This document shows positions 34,247-45,239 of a stretch of DNA of 64,000 nt, piece after piece. Location: NCBI GenBank assembly GCA_963932245.1, contig OZ010741.1, forward strand, positions 127,974,853 through 128,038,852, read 5' to 3'. This stretch comes from Tachinus rufipes. Taxonomy: Eukaryota > Arthropoda > Insecta > Coleoptera > Staphylinidae. Numbering within the stretch: the stretch's first letter is position 1; each line of letters begins with the position of its first letter. The position numbers and the translations under genes were made by a program. The notes beneath the pieces were generated by a model. The model was given only the letters and a program-made list of their open reading frames with translations, searched no databases and was not told the origin of the DNA.

Positions 34247-36862
34247 CCCCCTATGGGGTGGAAGCGTTGAAGACGGGAGAGGCCGCCTGGAAAGATCTCT
34301 CCACAATGAATGATGGGGTAATACCCACGTTTTGAAGGCGGGGTGCGCAGTCTTACATAGACGTAACTCTATGTGGTGCAAGAGTGGTGGGACTGGTGAC
34401 GAGGTGGCAGGTAGTGGAGGGAGAAATTCTCAGTGACCACCGTCCTTTTATCTTTCAAGTTGGGGCTAGGATTGTGGCAGCGCCAGCGGTCAACAAAAAA
34501 GGGTGAGTGGTTTTAAGGGAAGGGTTAAAAAACTTAGTAAGGGATTTAAAAGATATGGCAATAAAGGCGGAAAACAGTCCGGTAGCACTGTAGCACATAG
34601 GCCGTCTCTGCGACGTACATCTCACCAGGAAAGGGCGTCTACAAGGCAGGCGTGCAAAGTAGTTCGTGAGTTCGGAGAGCGGTCATCAGGGGCAACGCCA
34701 TGGGTAGGGAAAACGTAGAAGCTGCACTAGAGTACAACGGGTTAAGAAAAAAGCTGAGAGGTCTAATCAAATCCGCCAAGAGGAGTAAGTGGAACCTTTT
34801 GGTGGAGGAGGTAGACGAGGATATATGGGGAAGGGGATACAAAATTGTAATGGGGAAAATCGGGAGAACGCCACCAAAGGTATCGGCAGAGATGCAGAAA
34901 GCAGTCGTGGGGGAACTCTTTCCAAATCAGGAGAAAAGGGTTTGTGGGAAGTGAGCTCCGGAAAGCCTCAAAAAGAATACGTTCTGGGAAAGCACCAGGG
35001 CCTGACAAAATTCCCGCAGAAGTTGTAAAAACCCTGGTGGAATAATGCCCCAAAGTATGGTTAGCAGCAGCTAACAAATGCTTAGAGGATGGAGACTTTC
35101 CAAAAGTATGGAAAAGAGCAAGCCTTGTTCTCCTAGACAAGGGAAAGGGTGGGGTGGGTGCAAAAGCTTTTCGGCCTATATGTCTTTTGGATGTAGCTGG
35201 AAAGCTTCTTAAGCACCTGATAGTAGGAAGGCTGCTGGAAGCACTTCAGGGTGACCAAGCTCTCAGCGAGCGCCAGTACAGATTTAGAAAAAGCCGTTCG
35301 ACTGTGAGCGCGCTTGCTGAGGTAAAAGCGGCGGTGCTAGCTGCCAAGAAGTACAGCTACACACACCGTAAGGCATGCGTCTTGGTTGCTCTTGACGTTA
35401 AAAACGCATTTAACACGGCCAATTGGGAAGGGATTTTAAGGGCTTTGGAGCAAATACCTGCTGAATATTATTAGTAGTTATTTGTAGGACAGGGATTTGT
35501 TAGTGGGAGATGGTGGAAAAAGGGAGGAGGTAATTTTAACTGGGGTCGTACCACAGGGATCAGTTCTGTGCCCCACGTTGTGGAACGTTTTGTATGACGA
35601 CGTGGTAAGCTTAGAGCTGCCTCTAGGAGTGGAAAGGGTGGCGTATGCTGACGACTTGGCGGTCTTCGTTACAAAACGCTCTAGGGGGGAACTGAAGGAG
35701 ACGGGGAACCGCGTTATTGCCCTCATAAAGCAAAAAATCACGAAGCTGGGGTTGTAACTGGCTCCAGAAAAGACGGAACTTGTGGTGCTCTCTTGCCCAA
35801 AAAGACCGCAAGTGAAAATGATCGTCTCGGGGATTACCGTCAGGTCTAAAAAGAGCGTAAAATACTTGGGGGTTACGTTGAGCACAAACTTAGAGTGGGG
35901 TGTGCATGTAAGAAAAGTGTGTGAGAAAGCGGAGAAGGCGGCTTGGGCTAATGCCAAACCTGGCGGGAGCAAAATCTTCCACCAGGCGCCTGATGTGCTT
36001 GGTAGTCTCCTCCATAGTGCTCTATGGGGCCGAAATATGGGGAAATGCCGTGTGCAACAACAAAAGGCACAGGGAAATAGTTCTGCGGACTCAAAGGAGG
36101 TGTTGCCAGAGGGTTTGCAGCGCATACAGGACAGCGCCGACAGCGGGTCTTCTGGTCATGGCAGGCACGAAGCCGTTAGATCTTGTAGTGCAAGTAAAGA
36201 CGGCGGTCTGGGAGGGTCGCCTTACTAAGTGTGAAGCGGAAGAATGGATGTGGGCGGAATGGCAAAAGAGTTGGGAGGAATGCGTGTCAAGTGGAGGTGG
36301 TAGCGAACCGGCATGGTCCAGACGGCTCATCGCAGACGTGAGCCGTTGGGTGGGTCGGGGCCATGATGAGATAAACTACTATCTCACGCAGGTACTAACG
36401 GGACATGGTTGTTTCCGGGCGTACTTGCTTTAGATGAAATTGATTGAAAGTTATGAATGTCTGTACTGTGGGCAAAGGGATACGGTTGAGCACACTGAAA
36501 AAGAAAGAAGAGAGGGAGTAAATTCAGTTCTTATGTATGTTTTGTAAACTGTTTTGTCAAAAATTATTAAAAAATGTGCGCGCCCAAAACTGGGCAAAAA
36601 CCAAGACCACAAAAAAAAAATGTGCCCAAACTAAAATGCAAAAAAAAGTAGTGTCAAATTTATGTAAATGTGTGTTAATTGTGCCTGACGACTGGCGCGC
36701 GGGAACCTCCATCTCGGCGTAATACTTAAATGCAATTCCGAGGTGGAGAAAGATCGTTATTCCCGTAAGAAGAGGATGAGGTGTTTTTAGTCAGTAAGAA
36801 TCTGACACTACCCTTTGGGGTGTCTTATGAAAAATTTTCCACCTCCTCAAAAAAAAAAGAAG
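34247..36862 (+). mobile_element. R1-clade (SART/TRAS-like) LINE inserted in telomeric repeats, 5'-truncated, dead
   Basis: Starts within the endonuclease domain (SYIDVTLC...LSDHRPFIF, 34349-34455). Next is the linker typical of the clade (KWNLLVEEVDEDIWGRGYKI, 34789-34848). Reverse transcriptase follows (APGPDK near 34992; FRPICLLDVAGKLLKHLI; VALDVKNAFNTANW; GVVPQGSVLCPTLWN; YADD at 35644-35655; KYLGVTLS). The C-terminal part has YRTAPTAGLLVMAGTKPLDL, LTQVLTGHGCFRAYLL and the zinc-knuckle remnant CLYCGQRDTVEHTE near 36458. Several stops and frameshifts are present. A 3'UTR with GTTTTTAGTCAGTAAG ends in poly(A) at 36849-36862, then TTAGG again. Insertion between TTAGG repeats with a poly(A) tail is the known habit of SART/TRAS elements. 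Confidence 0.92.
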
Positions 36863-37053
36863 GTTAGGTTAGGTTAGGTTGCGTGCACAATAAAGAACCC
36901 AATAATTTAGATTCGAATTTCTGAATTTGCGGCAAATTTCCCAGATGAAGTAGTCTTAACCTCTGGCGTCGGTGATTAGACTTGGCATCAGAAATAGACC
37001 GACGTTAAATAATTAAAATAAAATAAAAAAAGTTAGGTTAGGTTAGGTTAGTA
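36863..37053 (+). mobile_element. Second, tail-only LINE insertion flanked by TTAGG repeats
   Basis: TTAGG units (36863-36880) are followed by about 150 bp of unrelated sequence starting GCGTGCACAATAAAG and ending ATAAAATAAAAAAAG. TTAGG units resume (37031-37051) and then the host satellite (TATAACC). The layout fits a strongly 5'-truncated telomere-targeting LINE of a different family from the one before it. Confidence 0.7.
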
Positions 37054-37705
37054 TAACCATTTCCTTTTTCAATATAAAGACTTCTAACAGTTGCAGAAAA
37101 AGTAACTTTTAGTGTCTTGAGAAACAGTTGGGCGGATGAGTGTGTACTCTAGTTTAAACTACTCAATAGTAATTAAAAACTAGAGTGAGTTACCTATCCA
37201 GGTGTTAGTTATCATAAAAATGGTATTACAATTCCCTCTTCTCACATAATAACTTCTGACGCTTGCAGATAAGAATAATTTTCAATCTTTTAATGACAAA
37301 CACTTGGGCAAGTAGCTGACCACTTTATTTTAACTTACAAATGGTAATAATAAACTGAAGTAGCCCACCAACCCACTCAAGTATTTGGCCAATAGTTTAC
37401 AATGACGTGGCTTGGTACCATGCCTTGGAGTGTCCCACCCACTCACCCAAGTATTTGTTATCAAAAATTAAATGTTTGCCTTCTATGCGGACGGATGGAA
37501 GTCATTTTATCACAAGAAACAATTGTGATCCAACCTCGATAACTAACACTTGGATGGATTGGTGGTCCACTTTAATCCAAATTATTGACAAGTTGCCCAT
37601 GTCCCATCTACCCACCCAAATGTTCGATATCAAGAAATTTAACGTTTTTTCTAGTATGATAACTTTCAAAGCCATTATAAAACAAGAAATGGTCGTTATC
37701 AAAAT
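37054..37705. repeat. Satellite family B, continuation of the left inverted-repeat arm
   Basis: Contains AATATAAAGACTTCTAACAG, TTAAACTACTCAATAGTAAT and CAATAGTTTACAATGACGTG. Homologous in reverse to 39930-40470. It ends at GGGTGAGTGCC, where gypsy integrase sequence begins. Confidence 0.75.
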
Positions 37706-38060
37706 TTTTGGGTGAGTGCCAAATATGTTTGTCAGTAAAGCTTTAAAAGATTTAACTTTAAATTACGAAGAGGTATTGTTTAACGCCAGACACCATCCAC
37801 AAGTGAATTTTTTAAAGAAAGTAAATGGGGTGGATTGAAGATCTTCAAAAGTATTAGGATAGAGATATTTATAAAATTGACTATGCAATTAAGGCTAGTG
37901 TCCATGAAGCTACCGGTAATTATTTTAATTTTTTTAATGAACTGGTTTGGAAACAAAATAATTTGCGAAAAGAATGTGATTGAGACTTGGCGTGGAATAA
38001 TATTTATCTTCTTTTTTACCGACTACCTACCCGATAAGCTTGAGTCCCCAAGGAAATAAT
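37706..38060 (+). pseudogene. Ty3/gypsy integrase C-terminal relic
   Basis: The frame reads MFVSKALKDLTLNYEEVLFN, then ARHHPQVNFLKKVNG, and later YAIKASVHEATGNYFNFFNE with stops between. These match the F-x-S-K-x-x...HPQ-x-N and Y-N-x-S-x-H-x-A-T-G-x-x-P-F blocks of gypsy integrases. It could be the missing rest of the relic ending at 31510, separated by about 6.2 kb of satellite and LINE. Confidence 0.65.
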
Positions 38061-39830
38061 GTTAAAAATGTCTCTAGGTTAAGGGATTGGGTGTTGGACT
38101 ACGATTTACCTCTTTTAAGTATATCTGCTTATTTTCTCGTTGTCTGGCGCCGTGCTCGTCTAATATGTTACTCTGTATTTATATATTTTTTCCAATTTGC
38201 AACTGAACTGTGGATTTTGTTATTTTTTAAGTTGCAGAAAAGGTTACAATCAAAACATAATTCTAATTGAATGATATTTGTTTGTATCACCGTCCAATGA
38301 TGGCCCTGTAAGGGTTGAAACTGGTTACGGCTTTTTAAATATATTTGTGATAAAGTACATGGAAAGTTTGTTTTATTTATTTTAAGTTTGTTTGCATACA
38401 ACTTTTTTTAGGATTCACATTTACTTTTGAAAATTATCAAAAATTCATTTATTGCAATTAATTCATAAAAAAAATATCAAAAATAATAACAATTATTGCG
38501 TAAAATTTGTCAAAAATTGCGCAAAAGTTCTATTTATTGATCAAAAATACAAAATGTTGCAAACAAAATCTTATTTACCAGTAGATTAAATAATGCAAAT
38601 AAAATATCCAAAAATGACAAAAACCAATTTGCCTCATGAAACCTATTATAATATTAGCGTAAAATTTATAAAAAATTTCGATTTAAAGCAAAAAAATTCT
38701 AAAAAAATTAACAAAAAAAAATCAAAGTTTTAATGTTTAATTTCAACTCAAAAAAGGTTGTCGACCCTTATGCAAAAAATATATTTTAAATTGCATTAAT
38801 TTGTTATGTAATATTCACGCAGTAATAACATGAAACAACTAAATAGGTATAGACATGTCTATAATAAATAGTTGTGACGAAAAATTAAAATATATGAACA
38901 AGTAATAAAAAAAAAATCGGTTCCCACGGATCATAGTAGAATAAACAAATCCTTGAGTAGTTTTTAAGACCTAGTTTATATGTTTATCCACTACCGCTAA
39001 TACTATAAACTAATATTTTCCTTTGTCTACAACCTTTCTCAACAGATTTATGCTTGACCTATGAAACCGATCCGTCGCCCGTCGCACCACACCAACAACA
39101 ACACAAAAAACCGCCCGCATAATTAATTCCTGCATAAAATAATTTTCAATGCCAAATCTTTGCACAAAATCTGATTTACAGCACCAGAAAATCCAGGTTC
39201 TCTATGCAATATAAATATAAATTATAATTTTAACGTGCGCCAAGTAATCCTGAAGGCTTCCGCGGTTATTTCCACATTATTTTCCGACTCCTCAGCGCGC
39301 AGACAGAATCATTACTTATGAAAACAACACTCGAGCATTGTTGGTGTGGTAATAGAACTTTGCACGAGTTTAATTTAAATTGACTGATATCAGAGATAAT
39401 TTGAATTGCAAATTAGTTAATAATATAAAAATGCACAGTTTATTTTTCTATATATGTTTTGGCTCAACAGTTATTTCAATTTTAAGTCTAAATTATGATT
39501 TAGGTTTTTTTTTTATTAGGATTAACATAAATTATATATCAATAATCAAATTATATTTTAAATTATCCAGCTTTTTTAAGTAAAAAATGTATAAGATTTT
39601 CAGTTAATTTTTAACACTGCCTTTTTTGGGGGTTTGAAGTTGAAGCCGTTTGTTTCTCTGCCGTTTTCGAAACATCAAAAAGAGTAAATTGAGCCTTTCA
39701 TTTGAGCCGCTGCTTGGTGTTTGCCATCCGAATCGCAATCCGAAGAGGCGACGCACGTGTTAATAAGTTAGTTGCCATCTTTGCAATTGTTGTTAGTCAC
39801 TATGTTAGAGAAGATAATATCTAACGCCTT
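38061..39830. other. Inverted-repeat spacer: A-rich tracts and two unique GC-richer islands, no gene
   Basis: 38400-38760 is degenerate ATCAAAAATACAAAA sequence like 41.6-44 kb. Unique-looking islands at about 39000-39370 (ACCGATCCGTCGCCCGTCGC; CTTCCGCGGTTATTTCC; GACTCCTCAGCGCGCAGACA) and 39640-39790 (TTTGCCATCCGAATCGCAAT; GAGGCGACGCACGTGTTAAT) stand out. They show no long frame. Confidence 0.45.
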
Positions 39831-40625
39831 AATGGCAAACACTTGGTTGGGTTGTTGGATTGGTCACTCTATAACATGAGTACGGACTGGTGGTTTAAAC
39901 TGGGATTACCGCCAGCCTGCCTATCTAAGTGTTAGTTAGAAGGGGCAATGATCATATAACTTTCCTAATGACTAATACTTGGGTGGGTTGGTGGGCTACT
40001 CCAATTTATGATTACCATTGGTTAGTTAAAATAAAGTGCTACTCGCTCAAGTGTTTGTCATTAAGAGATTAGAAATTATTCTTCTCTGCAAACGTCAAAA
40101 GTTATTATGTGAGAAGAGGCAATTGTAATACCATTCTTATGATAACCAACACCTGGGTAAGTGGGTCACTCTTGTTTATGATTACTATTGAGTAGTTTAA
40201 ACAGAAGTGCACACTTGTCTGCCCAAGTATTTGTCTTCAAAGGATTGGAAATTACTCTTCTCTGCAAGCGTCAACAGTCATTATGTAAAAGGAGGCAATT
40301 GTGATACTAATCTTTTGACAAACAACACCTGGGTGGGTAGGTTACTCTACTTTATAATTACTATTGAGTAGTTTAAACTGGAGTGCACAAGTGTTTATCA
40401 AGAGATTGAAAGTTACTTATTTCTGCAACTGTTAGAAGTCTTTATATTGAAAAAAGAGATGGTTATACTAACCCTTGATGCTCAACACTTGGGAGGATGA
40501 GTTGATTACTCCAATTGATGATTACTATTAAGTAGATTTAATTAAAGTAAAGACTTACTCACTTAAGTGTTTGTTATCAAAATATTGGTTGTTACTTTTT
40601 TGAATAAATTTTATTTTTTTTATTT
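39831..40625. repeat. Satellite family B, right inverted-repeat arm
   Basis: Reverse complement of the left-arm sequence, with one extra internal unit. It holds the uninterrupted site GGTTATACTAACCC (40461-40474), which in the left arm is broken by the telomere-repeat/LINE block. Confidence 0.8.
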
Positions 40626-41560
40626 TTATATTTATTCTACGCCACTGAGAGTACATTTGCTAATATTTTAACTTCAAATTTGTGTTAAAGAAAGTATAAC
40701 TTAAGCACTAAACGGTAAATTAGTCAAATTTATGAAAATAAATTTCAAAATAATTTTAATAATTAAAAAAAAAATGATTTTTTTTTAAATTTTATGCATT
40801 TTATTCTACGCCACTGAGAGTGCATTTGTTAACATTTTAATTTCAAACTAGTGCTATAGAAAGTTTAACTCAATCACCAAAGGAAGAATTTGTCAAAGTT
40901 TTCAAAATAAATTTTAAAATACTTATATTAGTTTTATGAAATTTTTTTTTTTTTTTTTAATTTTTTACATTTTATTCTACGCCACTGAGAGTGCATTTGT
41001 TAATATTTTAATTCTAAATTAATAATATGAAAAGTTTTTTTCGTTAAAAAACAATCAAAATATTTTTAATAATTATTTGAAAAATTTAAGTTTTTACCAA
41101 AATTGCTTGCATTACATTCTACGCCACTGCAAATGCAGTTATTAAAATTTTAATTTCAAATTAATGACATAAAAACTTCAATTTATTTACTAAATTAAAA
41201 TATAACCAAAGTATTCAAAATAATTTAAAAAATATTTTTTTGAAATATTAAGTTTTTCCAAAATTGCACACATTACATTCTACGCTACTGAGAGTTTAAT
41301 TGTTAATATTTTAATTCAAATCAGTGTTTTAGAAAGCTTAACTCAATCACTAAACAGTAAATTAGTCAAAATTTTTAACATTTTTTTTTTCAAATTTTAT
41401 TCTACGCCACTGAGAGTCCATTTGTTAATATTTTAGTTTCAAATTAATGATATAAAAAATCCAACTCATTTACTAAATGAGAAATTAACCAAAATATTTA
41501 AAATAATCTTTAAAATGTTTTTAATAGTTTTTTGAAAAAAATAAAATTTACCAGTTTATG
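40626..41560. repeat. Satellite family C, inverted ('ATTCTACGCCACTGAGAG')
   Basis: About six units opposite in orientation to 32956-33960: ATTCTACGCCACTGAGAGTG, CATTTGTTAATATTTTAATT, then ACTCA(A/T)T(C/T)ACTAAA and AT-rich sequence. Confidence 0.85.
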
Positions 41561-44020
41561 ATTATTGTCAAGTATTGCTTAAAATGAAAAGTCAAAATTG
41601 CAAAAAATAGTCATCATTGTTTTTAATTTTAAAATCGATTTTTTTTATCAAAACTGCAAAAACTGAAAAAAAAATTATCCAAAATGACAAATAATGAATT
41701 TTTTAACCTAATTTAACCTAACCATCAAAAATGTAGTAAGTCAAATTTTTTTTATCAAAAATGCAAAAAATAAAAATTTAAAAAAGTTATAACTTTTTTT
41801 TCTTCAAAAAATCAAAAATAAAGTTTAGTATAAAGTCGAAATTTTGTTTTCTTTGTAAAAATGTCAGATTAACAATCAAAAATACAAAAATTGAAAATTT
41901 AATATAAAATCAATTTTTTTTTAATTAAAATTAACCCAAATGTTTTTTATCAAAAATACAAAAAAAAAAAATTAAAAAAATGTCGAAACATTTTTTTTTC
42001 ATCAAAAATAAAGTTTAGTAAAAAGTCGAAATTTTGTTTTTTTTGTAAAAATGTGAGATTAAGCTACAAAAATACAAAAACTGAAAATTTAATAAAAAAT
42101 TAAAGATTTTTTTATCAAAAATTCAAAAACTAAAAATTTCTTTTATTATAAATGCAAAAACTGAAATTTTTCACTTATTTATCGAAAATGCATAAAACTA
42201 AAATTTTGTAAAAAGTCAAAATTTTTTTATCATAAATGCAAAAACTAAAAACTAAAAAAAAGTCTAAAATTTTTTTTTATCAAAATTGCAAAAATTAAAT
42301 TAAGTAAAAAGTTTAAATTTTGTTTTTTTTTGGAAAAATGTCAGATTAACTCTTGATTTGTCATTTGACATAAAAAATGCAAAAACAAAGTAAAATATTT
42401 TTTTTATTCTAACCTAACCTAAGCTAACTTATAACCTAACCTAACCTAACCTAAGCATTTAAAATGCAAAAACTGAAAATTTTAACATAACCTAACCTGA
42501 CCTAACCTAACTTAACTATCGAAAATGTAATAACTGAAAGTTTTGTGAAATGCCAAATGTTTTTTATCAAAAATGCAAAAAATAAAAATTTAAAAAAAGT
42601 CAAAACTTTTTTTTCATCAAAAATAAAGTTTAGTAAAAAGTCGAAATTTTGTTTTTTTTTTGTAAAAATGTAAGATTAAGGATAAAAAATACAAAAACTG
42701 AAAAATTAATTAAAAATTAAATATTTTTTTATCAAAAATTCAAAAACTAAAAAATTTTTTTATAAAAAATGATATAACTGAATTTTTTTACCTAACCTAA
42801 CCTAACCTAACTATTAAAAATGCAAAAACTGAAAATGTTGTAAAAAGTTGAAAAAAACTTTTTTGTAAAAATGTCAGATTAACTATAAAAATTGCAAAAA
42901 CTAAAATTTAGTAAAGCTAAAAATTTTTTCATCAAAAATGTAAATTTTAGTAAAACGCCAATTTTTTTTTTTAAACAAAAGCCCAAATTTTATTTTTTTT
43001 GAAAATATGTCAGATTTTTTTAATTTTAAATACAAAAACTGATAATTTAATAAAAAACTGAATTTTTTTTAATTAAAAATGTAAAAACTGAAATTTTTAA
43101 CTTTACCTTACTTCTAACCTAACCTAATCATCATGCAAAAACTGAAAGTTTTAGTAATAAACCAAATCTGTTTTTGAAAAAGTCTGATTTTTTTTATCAA
43201 AAATACTAATACTGAAAAAAAAATTTATCAAAAAAAGTATAAACTGAAATTTTTAACCTAACCTAACCTAATCTCTAACCTAACCTAACCTAACCTAACT
43301 ATCGAAAATGCAAAAACAGAAAATTTTAGTTAAAAACCTATCTTTTTTTTTTGAAAACGTACGATTTTTTTCTTCAAAAATACAACTGAAAAACAAATTC
43401 ATCAAAAATGTATAAACTGAAATTTTTAACCTAATCTCTAACCTAACCATCAAAAATGCAAAAAATGAAAATTTTGTAATAAATTGAAATTTTTTATCAA
43501 AAATGCAAATACTTTGTTTTGTGGAAAGTCAAAAAAAAACTTTTTTGTAAAAATGTCAAATTAACTGTAAAAATTGCAAAAACTGAAAATTTAGTAATAC
43601 TAAAAATTTTTTCATTAAAAATGCAAAAACTAAAATTTTTGTAAAAAGCCAAATTTTCTTTTTTTTTTAAACAAAAAGCTAATTTTTTTTTTATTTGAAA
43701 TTGCGCCAGATTTTTTTTTTAATTTTAAACTCAAAAACAAAAATTAAAAAAAAAAACTTAAATTTTTAACCTAACCAAACTTCTAACATAACCCAAACTA
43801 ACCTAACCATCGAAAATGCAAAAGTTTTTTTTTGGAAACACAATTTTTTAATCAAAAATACAAAAATTGAAAAAAAAATTTCATTAAAAATGTATAAACC
43901 TAAATTTTTAACCTAAACTAACCTAATCTTTAACCTAACCTAATCTAATCGAAAATGCAAAAACTGAACATTTTGTAAAAGTTGAAATTTTTTTTTTAAT
44001 CAAAAATGCAAAACTCTTAT
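41561..44020. repeat. A-rich array interspersed with CCTAA telomeric-type patches
   Basis: Degenerate tandem sequence built from ATCAAAAATGCAAAAACTGA, AATTTTGTAAAAAGTC and TTTTTTTATCAAAAA. Short CCTAA runs appear at about 41701-41725, 42412-42456, 42484-42520, 42790-42812, 43104-43130, 43253-43303, 43427-43450, 43767-43812 and 43904-43950. They usually follow an AAATTTTTAACC junction, so the patch belongs to the repeating unit. No gene. Confidence 0.8.
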
Positions 44021-45235
44021 TGACTAACACTTAAGTGGGGGAAAGGCTAAATATAAAATTTAATTCATTTACTAGATGAAATGTTAATCAAAATATTCAA
44101 AATAATTTTTATAATTATTTGAAACTTTTTTTCTAAAAACTACAAACATTACATTCTAAGCCAAATTGGATAACCAAACACTTGGGTGGGTGGGCAGAAA
44201 CTATGTTCAAGTTCTATGGGGCATGTGGTTTGAGTTTGTGTATCCCACCCACCCGTCCAATTGTTTGTGATTTAAAAATTAGATCACAAACACTTGGGTG
44301 GGTGGGCGGAAACAAAGTTATAAGTCTACGGGCATGTGATTTGAGTTGGTGTGCTCCACCCACCCGCCCAAGTGTTTGTGATCTAACTGCTTGCTCACGA
44401 ACACTTGGTTGGGTATGCGGGAACTAAGTTTTAAGTTTAGGGGCATTTGATTTGAGTTGTTCTACTTTATCTAACTGCTTGATCACAAACACTTGGGTGG
44501 GTAAGCGGAAACTAAGTTTAAATTTTACGGGCGTGTGGTTTGAGTTGGTGTATTCCGCCCACCCGCCCAACTGTTTGTAATCCAACAGCTTGATCACGAT
44601 TACTTGGGTGGGTGGGCGGAATCTCAAGTTCAAGTTTTGAAGGCATGTGATTTGAGTTGCTGTGCCCTATCCACCCGCCCAAGAGTTTGTGATCTAAAAA
44701 TTTGATTACAAACACTTGTGTGAGTAGACGGGAACTAAGTTTAAATTTTGGGGAGTGTGGTTTGAGCTGGTGTACCCAACTTACCTGCTCAAGTGTTTGT
44801 GATTCAACTGCTTGCTTACAAACACTTGGGTGGGTGGGCGAGAACTAAGTTGAAGCTTTGGGGGCATGTGAATTGAGTTGCTTATGGTGATGCCAATCAC
44901 CTTGCAATCAATATTGAGTAGGTAGGTAAGACACTTTAATTTATAATTGTTGTAAAGTAGTTTGTCATTAAGAGTTGGTATCACCATTTTTTCTTTAAAT
45001 ATAGAGACTTCTAACGCTTGCAGAGAGAAGAAACTATTAATCATTTATTAACACATATGGGTGAGTGAGTCGGCTGTCCAGTTTAAACTTCTCAATGATA
45101 ATTAAAAATTTGAGTGTTCCCACTACCTACCAAATTGAATATAGAGACTTCTAACGCTTGTAGAGAGAAGTAACTTCTAATCTTTTAATGATCAACACTT
45201 GGACTGATGGGTAAGTAATTAGTTAAACCAATTTC
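44021..45235. repeat. Satellite family B, GC-richer run of about 110-bp units
   Basis: Units of ATCACAAACACTTGGGTGGG, a GGAAACTAAGTT box, a GGCATGTG(A/G)TTTGAGTTG box, then CCCACCCGCCCAA(G/C)TGTTTG. Open frames here share the same repeated words on both strands and are not genes. Confidence 0.8.
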
Positions 45236-45239
45236 AATA

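Larger units (their letters stand above)
31985..37380. repeat. Large inverted repeat, left arm (interrupted 34094-37047)
   Basis: Read in reverse, 31985-34093 plus 37048-37380 matches 39930-41560 plus 44020-45215. Shared landmarks in order: CTCTACAAGCGTTAGAAGTC; the family B run; the family C run; GTAACAACCAATATTTTGA; AAATCTACTTAATGGTAATC; GGGTTAG|TATAACC; AATATAAAGACTTCTAACAG. The telomere-repeat/LINE block interrupts the arm at GGGTTAG. Confidence 0.8.
39930..45215. repeat. Large inverted repeat, right arm (interrupted about 41560-44020)
   Basis: Partner of 31985-37380. Its interruption is a 2.5-kb A-rich block with CCTAA patches, different from the LINE block in the left arm. The match resumes at 44040 (AATTCATTTACTAGATGAAA) and runs to the AGACTTCTAACGCTTGTAGA box near 45143. 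Confidence 0.8.

Noticed and set aside
36537..36722. 61-aa frame in the LINE 3' region
   Set aside because: Lies in the 3'UTR of the R1-clade LINE after its zinc-knuckle end.
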